Origin: Rhodobacter sp.
GTDB lineage: Bacteria; Pseudomonadota; Alphaproteobacteria; Rhodobacterales; Rhodobacteraceae
NCBI GenBank assembly: GCA_030065095.1
Contig: JASJDP010000034.1
Span: 1 to 59,886, forward strand
DNA: 59,886 nt
Reading direction: 5' to 3'
The position numbers and the translations under genes were made by a program. The notes beneath the pieces are model-generated. The model had not been told where the DNA came from and searched no databases. It saw nothing but the letters and a program-made list of their open reading frames with translations. Below, one piece after another: positions 25,130 through 34,181 of this stretch. The stretch's first letter is position 1. Each line of letters opens with the position of its first letter.

Positions 25130-26524
25130 ATGGCGGATCAGGCGAAATTCCTGGAAGGCAACCTCTTCCGCCACATCTCGGTGATGTCGCTGACGGCGAG
25201 CGTCGGGCTGATGGCGGTGTTCGTCGTCGATTTCGTCGACATGATCTTTATCTCGATGCTGGGCAAGGCGGAACTGGCCGCCGCCGTGGGTTACGCGGGC
25301 GCGATTCTGTTTTTTACCACCTCTTTCGGGATCGGCATGGCGATTGCCGCCGGCGCCTTGGTGGCCCGCGCGCTGGGGGCGGGCGACGGCACCAGGGCGC
25401 GGCAGCAATCGGGGCATGCGCTGATATATGGGGTCGTGTTCGGGGCCCTCTTTGCCTTCGCGGTCTGGCTGAACCTGCCGGCTCTGGCCATGCTGATGGG
25501 CGCGTCGGGCGAGACGCTGGACCTGGCCGTGGGCTATCTTCAGATCATTGTGCCGTCGCTGCCCTTGCTGATGATCGGGATGATCGGCGGCGCGCTCTTG
25601 CGCGCACGGGGGGACGCGCGGCGGGCAATGATGGCGACGGTCTGGGGCGGTGTGGTCAATGCGGTCCTGGATCCGATCCTGATCTTTGGGCTGGACCTGG
25701 AACTAACCGGCGCGGCGCTGGCCAGTGTGGCCGCACGGATCACCATCGCGGGCGTCGCCCTGTTGCCGCTGATCCGGTATCACGGCGGGTTCGAGAAACC
25801 GGATAGGGCGGGACTGCTGGCGGATCTCCGGCCGGTGCTGGTGATCGCCTTTCCGGCGATCCTGACACAGCTTGCCACGCCGATCGGCCAGGCCTACGTC
25901 ACCCGCGCGATGGCGGCCTATGGCGAGGCGGCGGTGGCGGGCATGGCGATCGTGGCGCGCATGACGCCGGTGGCGTTCGGGGTGATCTTTGCGCTGTCGG
26001 GCGCGATCGGCCCGGTGATCGGGCAGAATTTCGGTGCCAACCGGCACGACCGGGTCAAGGCCGCCTTCCGCGACGGGCTGATCTTTACCGCGCTCGTCAC
26101 CGTTCTCGTGGCCGCGATTCTGTTCGCCCTGCGCGCCCCGATCGCGGCGCTGTTCGATGCCGATGGCATGACGCTGACGCTGGTCTACCTGTTCTGCGGG
26201 CCGCTGGCGCTGGCGTTCTTTTTCAACGGGGTGATCTTTGTCGCCAACGCCGCCTTCAACAATCTTGGCCACCCGTTCTATTCCACCTGGATCAATTGGG
26301 GTCGGCACACGCTTGGCACAATTCCTCTGGTGATCCTCTTCGGTTGGTGGCTGGGCGCGCCGGGGATCCTGATCGGTCAGGCGGTGGGCGGGCTGATCTT
26401 TGGTGTGATCGCCTGGGGATTGACCTACCGCGTGATGGATAAGGCCCGGGTCGAGCCGGTCGAACCAAGGGCCCCGTTCCAGCGGCAGTCGCGGCTGATG
26501 TCGCTGCTGCATCACCGGCGCTGA
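25130..26524 (+). CDS. MATE-family efflux transporter
   Basis: 464 residues with twelve predicted membrane helices in two homologous halves. MATE features include the start ISVMSLTASVGLMAVFVVDF, GAILFFTTSFGIGMAIAAGA, the PLLMIGMIGGALLRARGD loop and the second-half FPAILTQLATPIGQAYVT and GQNFGANRHDRV. It would expel drugs or metabolites using a Na+ or H+ gradient; the substrate is unknown. ATG 25130 is preferred over an upstream in-frame start. The 278 bases before it hold a TTGACA-like box at about 25073 but no certain -10. It is followed four bases later by the phosphopantetheinyl transferase gene. Confidence 0.92.
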   Translation: MADQAKFLEGNLFRHISVMSLTASVGLMAVFVVDFVDMIFISMLGKAELAAAVGYAGAILFFTTSFGIGMAIAAGALVARALGAGDGTRARQQSGHALIYGVVFGALFAFAVWLNLPALAMLMGASGETLDLAVGYLQIIVPSLPLLMIGMIGGALLRARGDARRAMMATVWGGVVNAVLDPILIFGLDLELTGAALASVAARITIAGVALLPLIRYHGGFEKPDRAGLLADLRPVLVIAFPAILTQLATPIGQAYVTRAMAAYGEAAVAGMAIVARMTPVAFGVIFALSGAIGPVIGQNFGANRHDRVKAAFRDGLIFTALVTVLVAAILFALRAPIAALFDADGMTLTLVYLFCGPLALAFFFNGVIFVANAAFNNLGHPFYSTWINWGRHTLGTIPLVILFGWWLGAPGILIGQAVGGLIFGVIAWGLTYRVMDKARVEPVEPRAPFQRQSRLMSLLHHRR

Positions 26525-26528
26525 GGGC

Positions 26529-27326
26529 GTGCGGGTGCCGGTATCTCGATCCCGTGGGTTGTTCGATGCGGGCGATCCCGTGACCCTGGACGAGGTCTTT
26601 CCGGCGGCTCCGGCGGGATTCGTGACATCGCTTTGCCGGGTGTGGCTCGGGCCCGGGACGACGGTTCTGATCGATGCCGCATTCGACGAATCCCAGGTCT
26701 CGGACCCGCTGTTCGAGCGCTTTGGCGTCGGCAGGCCGGACGGGTTTCATCGCTGGGTGCCGCGGCGGCGCGCGGAATACCTGGCGGGCCGGATCGCGGC
26801 AGGCGCCGCGCTGGCCAGCCTTGGCGAAGCTCTGCATGACGTGCCGCCGGACGCAGACCGTGTGCCTGTCTGGCCGGGCGGGATCCATGGTTCGATCAGC
26901 CATTCCCGCCGCCACGCGGCATGCGTACTGTCGCGCGGCTATCCGGTAATCGGCGTCGACATCGAGGACATCGTGCAGGGCGATTCGCTGAGCGCCATAC
27001 TGGAGACCGCCATGACCGCGCCCGAGCGCGGCCTGATCACGGCCGAAGGCCGTCCCGACCCCCGGCTTGCAACGTTGGTCTTTTCGGCCAAGGAGGCGGT
27101 CTACAAGGCGCTTTTCCCGCATGTCCGGACGTTCTTCGGGTTCGAGGCGCTGCGGCTCGAACAGGCGCCGCTGGCCGGCACGCTACGCCTGCGGCTGCAG
27201 ACGACGCTGTCGCCGGAATTTGCCGCCGGCACGATTTTCGAGCCGGACTGGCGGGCCACCTCCGAGCGCGTCCTGACCTGGCTGGCGCTGGCGCCGGACA
27301 TCGGGGCCGGGAACGCACCGGCCTGA
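26529..27326 (+). CDS. 4'-phosphopantetheinyl transferase (EntD/Sfp-type)
   Basis: 265 residues. It attaches the phosphopantetheine arm of CoA to carrier proteins. Family motifs are RRRAEYLAGRIAAGAAL, GSISHS, VIGVDIE (Mg ligands D and E) and FSAKEAVYKALFP. The arrangement resembles EntD-type enzymes used for siderophore or polyketide carrier proteins rather than AcpS. The start is GTG at 26529, four bases after the MATE gene, so the two are probably co-transcribed. No carrier-protein megasynthase is in the window. Confidence 0.9.
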   Translation: MRVPVSRSRGLFDAGDPVTLDEVFPAAPAGFVTSLCRVWLGPGTTVLIDAAFDESQVSDPLFERFGVGRPDGFHRWVPRRRAEYLAGRIAAGAALASLGEALHDVPPDADRVPVWPGGIHGSISHSRRHAACVLSRGYPVIGVDIEDIVQGDSLSAILETAMTAPERGLITAEGRPDPRLATLVFSAKEAVYKALFPHVRTFFGFEALRLEQAPLAGTLRLRLQTTLSPEFAAGTIFEPDWRATSERVLTWLALAPDIGAGNAPA

Positions 27327-27374
27327 CACCGGGGCGCTGCGCGCCGGGACGGCACATGTGCCCGGTGGTTTTTT
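27327..27374 (+). terminator. Probable Rho-independent terminator after MATE-PPTase
   Basis: CACCGGG (27327-27333) can pair with CCCGGTG (27361-27367), with further pairing inside, followed by a run of six T (27369-27374). It begins immediately after the phosphopantetheinyl transferase stop codon. Confidence 0.65.
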
Positions 27375-27459
27375 CAGGCCCGAAGGGTGCAATTCGGTTG
27401 CCTGCCTCCGGTGGCGCGCGCCATAAAACGCGGGTGCTGTCGGCTCAGGAGGTTTGCAG

Positions 27460-28551
27460 ATGACGTCACAGGCCAATCCCAGACTTGCCCGTCTGCGCGC
27501 GCGTATGGCCGACACCGGGACGGACCTTGTCCTGCTTGGCGCTTCGAGCCATTTGCGCTGGCTGACCGGACTCGACCCGCATGGCGACGAACGGCCGGTC
27601 CTGCTGGCAGTAACTGCGGATCACGCGGGATTGCTGATCCCCGGGCTCAACGCCGACGATGCGCGTCGCGGCACCGATCTTGCGATGTACACATATGCCG
27701 ACGACGAAGGCCCGGATGCGGAACTGCGCCGTCTCCTTGCGGACTGCGATGCGCTGCGCCCGGAATTGTCCGTGGCGATCGACGAAACGATCCGCGCCGA
27801 TCACGCACTGCTGGCGCTTGATGCGCTGCAAAGCCCGCGCAGGCGGTTTACCGGGGACACCGTCGGCGCCTTGCGCGCGGTCAAGGAGCCGGCAGAGATC
27901 GCCGCGCTGAAGGCATGCTCACAGCTCAATGACCGGGCATTGTTGGCGGGGCTCGAGGCCCTGAAACCGGGTGTACGCGAACGCGACGTGCGTCAGGCGA
28001 TCATCGAGGCCCATCAGGCAGGCGGGGCGGTCCCGGCCTTCTGCATCGTCGCCTTTGGACCGAATACCGCGCTGCCGCATCACCACACCAGCGACGCGGA
28101 ACTGCAGGACGATATGCCGGTTCTGATCGACACCGGCTGCGTGCTTGACGGCTACCTGTCCGATATCACCCGCTGCAAATGGATCGGCGACACGCCGGAC
28201 CCTGACTATCTGACGATCACATCCGTGCTTGAACAGGCCAACGCCGCCGCACAGGCGGCCGCCCGCACCGGTGTCACCGCCGCCTCGGTCGATCTGGCTG
28301 CCCGCGACGTCGTCGAGGCCGCGGGATATGGCCCAAGGTTCCTGCACCGGACCGGCCACGGCGTCGGGATCGATGTGCACGAGCCGCCTTACGTAACCCG
28401 CACCAGCCCCACCGTGCTGGAATCCGGCCATGTTTTTTCGATCGAGCCGGGCATCTACCTTGAGGGCCGCTTCGGCGTCCGGCTTGAAAATGTGGTCGTG
28501 CTGAAAGATAGCGGTGCCGAGCCGCTTTCGGATCTGCCGCTGGTGATCTGA
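27460..28551 (+). CDS. M24-family aminopeptidase (Xaa-Pro peptidase-like)
   Basis: 363 residues: a creatinase N-terminal domain (about 1-130) and a pita-bread M24 domain. All five metal ligands are visible: D in VLIDTGC, D in YLSDITR, H in HRTGHGVGIDVHE, E in FSIEPGIY and E in VRLENVV. The His motifs PHHHTSD and HGVGIDVHEPP match prolidase/aminopeptidase P. It cleaves N-terminal residues before proline or acts on X-Pro dipeptides. ATG 27460 has CAGGAGG at 27446-27452. Confidence 0.92.
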   Translation: MTSQANPRLARLRARMADTGTDLVLLGASSHLRWLTGLDPHGDERPVLLAVTADHAGLLIPGLNADDARRGTDLAMYTYADDEGPDAELRRLLADCDALRPELSVAIDETIRADHALLALDALQSPRRRFTGDTVGALRAVKEPAEIAALKACSQLNDRALLAGLEALKPGVRERDVRQAIIEAHQAGGAVPAFCIVAFGPNTALPHHHTSDAELQDDMPVLIDTGCVLDGYLSDITRCKWIGDTPDPDYLTITSVLEQANAAAQAAARTGVTAASVDLAARDVVEAAGYGPRFLHRTGHGVGIDVHEPPYVTRTSPTVLESGHVFSIEPGIYLEGRFGVRLENVVVLKDSGAEPLSDLPLVI

Positions 28552-28573
28552 GACGACGAGCGTCAGCGCCCCG

Positions 28574-28873
28574 TCAGCTGCAGTAGTTCTTTGCCGTCGC
28601 GCCGAATTCCTTGTAGCGCTTCCAGAACACCTCGTGCGAGGCATGGTCCGATTGCCGGATCTCCTGCGCCATATGCGGATCCTTGAAGAATTTCACGGCC
28701 AGGCGCTGGTCGCTCCGGCTCAGCGTCATGTCCGCGACATCCTGGATACAGCCGCACAGCGACCGGTTCGCCGCCTTGCGGTCCGACTTCATGCACGCCC
28801 GCTCGATCATTCCGGCGTTGGCCATACCCGCCGACGCAACCACCAGAACCACGGCCCATTTCAGTGTCTTCAT
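28574..28873 (-). CDS. Small secreted Cys-containing protein
   Basis: 99 residues. It has a Sec signal peptide (MKTLKWAVVLVVASAGMANA) and a small mature domain with four cysteines (IERACMKSD, SLCGCIQDV, NYCS). Similar small proteins in Rhodobacteraceae are sometimes labelled arginine transporter, a label for which I see no support in the sequence. It is convergent with the M24 peptidase gene, with a 22-base gap. An upstream ATG four codons earlier is possible. Confidence 0.8.
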   Translation of the reverse strand: MKTLKWAVVLVVASAGMANAGMIERACMKSDRKAANRSLCGCIQDVADMTLSRSDQRLAVKFFKDPHMAQEIRQSDHASHEVFWKRYKEFGATAKNYCS

Positions 28874-29059
28874 CTCTGCCCTCATCCCATTCTTGGGGAC
28901 CTGCCCGCGTGGGCGGATTTATGCCAGATTCGAAGACGCACCCAAAACGGATCAACCAAGGCGGCCCCCGATCGGCAATCCCACGCCGATTTCTTGCCAT
29001 CCGAGCAAGGTTAATGCCGCATTGCGGCCAAAATTTGACACGATGCCCGGCCCCGTTGC

Positions 29060-29335
29060 CTAACGGGTGATTGAGAACCCGTCCGGCGGCGCCTCATCGG
29101 CGGGCTCGACTTTCATCGACGTCACCCGCGCCGCCTCCGGACCCCGGTGCATCGCTGCCAGCAATTCGTCAACCGCTGGTTCGGAGCCACCGATCAACGC
29201 GGTGACCGACCCGTCCGCCTCGTTCCGCACCCATCCGCGCAGGCCGAGCCGCCCGGCGTGATCCTTCGTCCACCCGCGGAACCAAACCCCCTGTACCCGT
29301 CCCGTTACCCGAACCCGCACGCAAATCTCAGCCAC
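29060..29335 (-). CDS. acyP: Acylphosphatase
   Basis: 91 residues, the typical size. It hydrolyses carboxyl-phosphate bonds. Both signature motifs are present: VTGRVQGVWFRGWT, containing the phosphate-binding loop and catalytic Arg, and LRGWVRNEADGSVTAL, with the catalytic Asn. The 174 bases between its stop and the small secreted protein gene contain nothing recognisable. Confidence 0.95.
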   Translation of the reverse strand: MAEICVRVRVTGRVQGVWFRGWTKDHAGRLGLRGWVRNEADGSVTALIGGSEPAVDELLAAMHRGPEAARVTSMKVEPADEAPPDGFSITR

Positions 29336-29493
29336 TGGCGTTTCCTCTCAGCCACGCCGTTGCATATCCGGTCTCCCTCCGGTGGCAACGGCAATAATCT
29401 CCTGCCCAGAATTTCAGGCCATTTAGGCGCCGTTGAAAACCGTAAATGCGACTGCCATTGCACAAGCCGCCGGTTTCGCCCTACCTGTCCGGC

Positions 29494-30093
29494 ATGGCCG
29501 AAGCTCTGCATACTCTCAAGACCAGTCTCTCGGCCTGTACGCTCTGCGCCGAGCGTTTCGCGGCCACGGCAACCGGCCACAGCCCGAACCCGGTCGTCTG
29601 GTTCGACGCCGGGGCCCGCATACTTGTCTGCGGGCAGGCGCCGGGTATGCGGGTGCACAAGGCGGGCAAGCCGTTTTTCGATCCGTCGGGCGACCGGCTG
29701 CGGGACTGGATGGGCGTCACCGACGCCGAATTCTACGATCGCTCGCGCGTTGCCGTTCTGCCGATGGCGTTCTGTTTTCCCGGCTACGACGCCAGGGGAT
29801 CCGACCTGCCGCCGCCGAAGATCTGCGCCACAACATGGCACACCCGGATCATGCAGCGCCTGCCGGCCGCGCGCTTGACTTTGCTGATCGGGGGCTATGC
29901 GCAAGCCTGGCATCTTGGCGTCAAATCCGGCGTAACGGATACGGTTGCCGGCTGGCGCGACCATGCGCCGGGCGTATTCCCTTTGCCGCATCCAAGCTGG
30001 CGCAACACTGCCTGGCTGAAGAAGAACCCCTGGTTCGAGGCCGAACTGCTGCCGGTTCTGCGCGCGACGGTTCGCGGGGTGATGGATGGCTGA
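29494..30093 (+). CDS. Uracil-DNA glycosylase superfamily protein
   Basis: 199 residues. Motif 1 is CGQAPGMRVHKAGKPFFDPS, with the water-activating region, followed by LRDWMGV, and motif 2 is LPHPSWRN near the C-terminus. This matches a UDG-like family of single-domain glycosylases rather than UNG. The N-terminal CTLC pair hints at a metal site, but the full four-Cys cluster of families 4 and 5 is not evident. The start at ATG 29494 (MAEALHTL) is preferred over 29446. It overlaps the next gene by eight bases. Confidence 0.82.
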   Translation: MAEALHTLKTSLSACTLCAERFAATATGHSPNPVVWFDAGARILVCGQAPGMRVHKAGKPFFDPSGDRLRDWMGVTDAEFYDRSRVAVLPMAFCFPGYDARGSDLPPPKICATTWHTRIMQRLPAARLTLLIGGYAQAWHLGVKSGVTDTVAGWRDHAPGVFPLPHPSWRNTAWLKKNPWFEAELLPVLRATVRGVMDG

Positions 30094-30862
30094 GACCCCG
30101 CTGGACAAAGCGCATGCAGTGATGGAGACGGATGGCGACGCGGGCCGCCTGCGGTTCTTCGACCGGCTTGCCGATGCCGAGCTTTTCCTGCTTCTCGCCG
30201 CCGAGGCCGACGGCGACCGGATCGAACCGGAGATCTTCGAGACCGCCGATGGCAGCTTCGTTCTGGTCTTCGACCGCGAAGACCGGATGACCGCCTTCGT
30301 GGGCCAATCCGCGCCCTATGCCGCCCTCACCGGGCGCGCCCTGGCAGGTATGCTGGCCGGGCAGGGGATCGGTCTGGGTCTGAACCTCGAGGTTGCGCCG
30401 TCTTCCATGCTTCTGCCGGCCGAGGCCGTGGGTTGGCTGGGGGAAATGACCGGCCAGCGCCCGTCGGAGGTCGGCGAACGGCCGGTTGAGATACGCCCGC
30501 CGGCTGGCTTGCCCGAGGGGCTGCTGACCGCGCTCGACGCCAAGCTTGCGGCCGCCGCCGGTCTGGCACGGCTGGCCTATCTGGTGGCCGTGACCTACGC
30601 GCCCGCGCGACCCGGGCATCTGCTGGCAGTGATCGACCCCGCGCCCGGCGCCGAGCCCGCACTCGCACGGGCGGTGGGCGAGGCACTGGCCTTTTCCGGC
30701 GTCGAGGCCGGTGAGATCGATATCGGTTTTTTCGCCGCCACCGATCCAATGGCGGCGCGGCTGGCCCGGGTCGGACTGCGGTTCGACCTGCCAGCGCCGG
30801 AGCGCAAGGTGCGTCCGCTTGCGCCCGGCAAGGACCCGCAGAGTCCGCCAAAGCTGAGATGA
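30086..30862 (+). CDS. SseB-like protein
   Basis: 258 residues. The N-terminal half matches the SseB N-domain (RFFDRLADAELFLLL, DGSFVLVFDREDRM, YAALTGRALAGML, GLGLNLEVAPSSMLLP). The C-terminal half resembles the SseB C-domain only loosely. The family is named for enhanced serine sensitivity and its biochemical role is unknown. It overlaps the glycosylase gene (ATGGATGGCTGA), implying one transcript. Confidence 0.8.
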   Translation: MAETPLDKAHAVMETDGDAGRLRFFDRLADAELFLLLAAEADGDRIEPEIFETADGSFVLVFDREDRMTAFVGQSAPYAALTGRALAGMLAGQGIGLGLNLEVAPSSMLLPAEAVGWLGEMTGQRPSEVGERPVEIRPPAGLPEGLLTALDAKLAAAAGLARLAYLVAVTYAPARPGHLLAVIDPAPGAEPALARAVGEALAFSGVEAGEIDIGFFAATDPMAARLARVGLRFDLPAPERKVRPLAPGKDPQSPPKLR

Positions 30863-30943
30863 GAGCGGGCGTTCGCTTCGATCTGGATCAACGCGGCAAT
30901 CGAGTTTCACGAAACCGTCATGGAACCGCCGCAAGCCAACCGG

Positions 30944-31762
30944 TCAGTCACCCAGCTTGGCATGCACCTCGTCCAGGTCGATTTCGCCTGTCGGCATCTT
31001 GTTGGCCGGGTTTTCGAAATCGTACCTGAAGACCTGAAAATCGCGTTTGTAGATTTCGTAGACCAGATGCATCGACAGATCGTCGAAGTAGTCTTCGACC
31101 GGGTGCGCCCGCCTTGGCCCGTGGCCTTCGGATTCGTTGAACCGCGGAATGTCCTGCAGAACCACCGGATGCTTCATCTCGACATGGTCCAGCACAACCT
31201 GCATGCCCTCGTTGAACGCCTCGGTATGCAGGATGTGGTCGTAACGCCCGCCATTGACGATGAAAGTCGAGACGTGGCCTGACATCGCCGACCAGTGAAT
31301 GTCGGGGTCCATCGGGCGGCGCCAGCGGATCGTGTCGCGCGCGAACAGCAGGAACCGGCGGAACGACTTGATCTGGTCGAACTCTTCCTTGCCGTCCTCG
31401 CCGCCCACCTCGATTCCGTATTTCTGCACCAACAGCGGTACCAGGCTGCCGCGGTAGCGTTTGCCGTTGCGCTGGATGCCGCAGATCTTGTCGAAGAACG
31501 AACTGAGGATCCGCGTGTAAGGGTTGCGGACGCAGGTGAAGGCGTAGGATTTGTGCTTTTGCACGTTGCTGGTGATTTTCGCCTGGCTCTTGTCGATGGC
31601 CCATTTGTGCAGCCCGCCGGTCGCATCGTGGATATCGCCGTCGAAAAACCGGCCGTGATCCGAGAAATACATGATCTGCCCGATGGTCGAGCAGGCGCAT
31701 TTCGGCACGACCCGGTAGACCATGCTTTCGCTTTCGGTCATCCATGTGCCCGGAAAGCCCAT
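30944..31762 (-). CDS. Sulfotransferase family protein
   Basis: 272 residues. The 5'-PAPS loop is YRVVPKCACSTIGQ and the 3'-phosphate site is FTCVRNPYTRILSSFF; both are hallmarks of the carbohydrate sulfotransferase family. It would transfer sulfate from PAPS to a glycan. The start at ATG 31762 (MGFPGTWM) is where similarity to roseobacter homologues begins, to my knowledge. It is divergent from the glycosyltransferase gene across a 149-bp AT-rich gap, a pairing that suggests work on the same surface polysaccharide. Confidence 0.85.
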   Translation of the reverse strand: MGFPGTWMTESESMVYRVVPKCACSTIGQIMYFSDHGRFFDGDIHDATGGLHKWAIDKSQAKITSNVQKHKSYAFTCVRNPYTRILSSFFDKICGIQRNGKRYRGSLVPLLVQKYGIEVGGEDGKEEFDQIKSFRRFLLFARDTIRWRRPMDPDIHWSAMSGHVSTFIVNGGRYDHILHTEAFNEGMQVVLDHVEMKHPVVLQDIPRFNESEGHGPRRAHPVEDYFDDLSMHLVYEIYKRDFQVFRYDFENPANKMPTGEIDLDEVHAKLGD

Positions 31763-31911
31763 ATTCCGTTGCCTCCTGCTGCCGGTTCTTTCGCCGATGC
31801 GCGAACCTGGCGTTGTTGGGTCAGAAAAGAGCAAAGAAAGTCTGTTTTTTCAATGCTTGTTCACGATATCAATGCAAACAATTCACGGTAAACAGGCAAA
31901 CCGTTTCCAAA

Positions 31912-33489
31912 ATGGCGAAAATCGCGTTCATTCTGCTGTGTCACAAGGATCCCGAGGCGATCATCAAACAGGCCGAGCGTCTGACGGTCACGGGCGACTA
32001 TATCGCAATCCATTTCGACGCACGCGCCAAACCGGAGCATTTCGCCAAGATTCAAGGCGCGCTCAATGACAACCCCAACGTCGCCTTCGCGGCGCGGCGG
32101 ATCAAGTGCGGCTGGGGCGAGTGGTCGTTGGTCGAGGCGACGCTGGAGGCGGTGAAGGCGGCGGTGGAGGCGTTTCCGCGGGCCACGCATTTCTACATGC
32201 TGTCGGGCGACTGCATGGCGATCAAATCCGCCGAGTACGCGCATTCGTTTCTCGATGCCGAGGATGTCGACTATATCGAAAGCTTCGATTTCTTCGAAAG
32301 CGACTGGATCAAGACCGGGATGAAGGGCGACCGGCTGCACTACCGGCATTTTTTCAACGAGCGCAAGCGCAAGTTCCTGTTCTATGCTTCGGTCAACATT
32401 CAGCGGCGGCTCGGCTTGCGACGTGACGTGCCGGGCGATCTGCAGATCATGATCGGGTCGCAGTGGTGGTGCCTGCGGCGGCGCACGATCGAGTGGATTC
32501 TGGATTTCTGCAAAAAGCGCCCGGATGTGATGCGGTTTTTCCGGACGACCTGGATCCCGGACGAGACCTTCTTTCAGACGCTGGTGCCGCATCTGGTGCC
32601 CGAGGCCGAAATCCGCACCCGTACGCTGACCTTCCTGATGTTCACCGATTACGGCATGCCGGTGACGTTCTATGACGATCACTACGACCTGCTTCTAAGC
32701 CAGGACTTTCTGTTCGCGCGCAAGATCTCGCCCGGTGCGACAGATCTGAAACGCCGGCTGGGCGCCCTGTTCGCCTCGAAGGATGCGACATTCCAGATCT
32801 CGAATGAGGGCAGAAGCCTTTTCCGGTTCCTCACCGGCCGCGGACGGATCGGGCGGCGGTTCGCGCCGCGGTTCTGGGAAACGGAATCGACGCTGGGCCG
32901 CGAACGGGAATTGATGATCGTGATCTGCAAGAAATGGCATGTGGCGAAACGGCTGCTCGCCCGGATTCGGGCGGCCACCAACCTGCCTTGCATCGAGTAT
33001 CTGTTCGACGAGGAAGGCACCGCCTTGCCCGATCTCGGCGGCATTCAGGCGACCATCGAAAAGCGCACCCGCCACCGCAGGTCGCTGATGCGGATGCTGT
33101 TCGACTATTACGACACCAACCGCCTGGTGATCTGTCTGGACCCCAACAACATGGACCTGATGCAGGATTTTCATTCGGACCGGTCCACGACCAAGATGCT
33201 GGAGATTCAGTGCTCGTTCACCGATGCCTATCTGATCGGCCATGCCAAACGGGTGGGACTTGCCGGAGAGCGGACGCCGCAGGACACGATCGATGCGTTG
33301 TTGCCGACGATCCGGGCCGATGTCGTGTTCGAAAGCGATCAGATCCGCGACGCGGGGTTCGAATATCTCTACCGGATCCGCGAGGACGCGGATCCGGGCG
33401 AGAACCTGCTTGCCCTCGCGCGGTTTCTGGATATTCCGGAGGACACGGCGCGCGACATCGCGTCGACCGAGCATCTGTTTGTGGATTGA
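31912..33489 (+). CDS. Core-2/I-branching-like glycosyltransferase with C-terminal DUF5928-type domain
   Basis: 525 residues. The N-terminal half (about 1-270) is a GT14 'Branch' domain: IAFILLCHKDPEAII, YIAIHFDARAK, WSLVEATLEAVKAAV, FYMLSGDCMAI, IGSQWWCLRRRTIEWIL and WIPDETFFQTLV. The C-terminal part (about 330-525) resembles the DUF5928-type domain found fused to it in Rhodobacteraceae and contains RSLMRMLFDYYDTNRLVICL. The predicted reaction is beta-1,6 GlcNAc-type transfer onto a surface glycan. ATG 31912 is chosen; the upstream open frame is intergenic. Confidence 0.85.
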   Translation: MAKIAFILLCHKDPEAIIKQAERLTVTGDYIAIHFDARAKPEHFAKIQGALNDNPNVAFAARRIKCGWGEWSLVEATLEAVKAAVEAFPRATHFYMLSGDCMAIKSAEYAHSFLDAEDVDYIESFDFFESDWIKTGMKGDRLHYRHFFNERKRKFLFYASVNIQRRLGLRRDVPGDLQIMIGSQWWCLRRRTIEWILDFCKKRPDVMRFFRTTWIPDETFFQTLVPHLVPEAEIRTRTLTFLMFTDYGMPVTFYDDHYDLLLSQDFLFARKISPGATDLKRRLGALFASKDATFQISNEGRSLFRFLTGRGRIGRRFAPRFWETESTLGRERELMIVICKKWHVAKRLLARIRAATNLPCIEYLFDEEGTALPDLGGIQATIEKRTRHRRSLMRMLFDYYDTNRLVICLDPNNMDLMQDFHSDRSTTKMLEIQCSFTDAYLIGHAKRVGLAGERTPQDTIDALLPTIRADVVFESDQIRDAGFEYLYRIREDADPGENLLALARFLDIPEDTARDIASTEHLFVD

Positions 33490-33498
33490 GGAACTTCC

Positions 33499-33879
33499 AT
33501 GGGCTATCAGTACGACGACGAGAATATCTTTGCGAAGATCCTGCGGGGCGAGATTCCGAACGATACGGTTCTGGAGACCGAGCACAGTCTGGCATTTCGC
33601 GACATCGCGCCCCAGGCGCCGGTGCATGTTCTGGTGATCCCCAAGGGGCCGTATGTCTGCTACGACCATTTCGCAGCCCAAGCGTCAGAGGCGGAAATCC
33701 TGGACTATAACCGTGCGATCGGAGAGGTCTGCCGGCTGGCAGAGGTCGATCCGGGTTCGGGGCAAGGCGGGTATCGGATGATCTCGAATTCCGGGGTCGC
33801 AGGGGTGCAGGAGGTTCCGCATCTGCACGTCCACATCCTGGGCGGCCGGCCGCTGGGGCGGATGCTGGAGAAGGGGTGA
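33499..33879 (+). CDS. HIT-family nucleotide-binding hydrolase
   Basis: 126 residues, Hint branch. NIFAKILRGEIPNDTV is followed by APVHVLVIPKG and the histidine triad HLHVHILGG. It hydrolyses nucleoside phosphoramidates or similar nucleotides. It starts ten bases after the glycosyltransferase gene, so it is probably in the same transcript, though the functions are unrelated. Confidence 0.94.
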   Translation: MGYQYDDENIFAKILRGEIPNDTVLETEHSLAFRDIAPQAPVHVLVIPKGPYVCYDHFAAQASEAEILDYNRAIGEVCRLAEVDPGSGQGGYRMISNSGVAGVQEVPHLHVHILGGRPLGRMLEKG

Positions 33880-33913
33880 CGTCCAGAGCCCGATGGCTGC
33901 CGCGTTGATGGAT

Positions 33914-34150
33914 TTGGCCTGGAGCGGACGTCAATCGGAATCTGAGAAGCCTCGCCATCGCCGACCCGCGGGGAGGCGAACCAAAGCTTTGAACGACTCG
34001 GTTTATCCCAGCAATGTCCGAACGACCTCAATGCAATGCGCGCCGGCAACAAATCGCCTCCCCTTCGGGGCGGGTCGGCGATGGCGCGGCGGCCTTCGGC
34101 CTTGATTCCGCGCCAGAAGCCTAGTTGCGAATGGCAACCTCAGGCCAAAG
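33914..34150 (-). repeat. Palindromic dispersed repeat, copy A (full length)
   Basis: About 237 bp, reverse orientation relative to the copy at 54864-55099. The outer end nearest 33914 reads TGGCCTGGAGCGGACG; the other end is a diverged inverted copy. Inside are inverted blocks built on CGCCATCGCCGACCC and GGGGAGGCGA. It fills most of the roughly 300-bp gap between two convergent genes (HIT and ABC ATPase), and I see no gene there. Confidence 0.85.
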
Positions 34151-34181
34151 GCCGCCTCCGGCCTTTCACCCTCGCCTGGCC

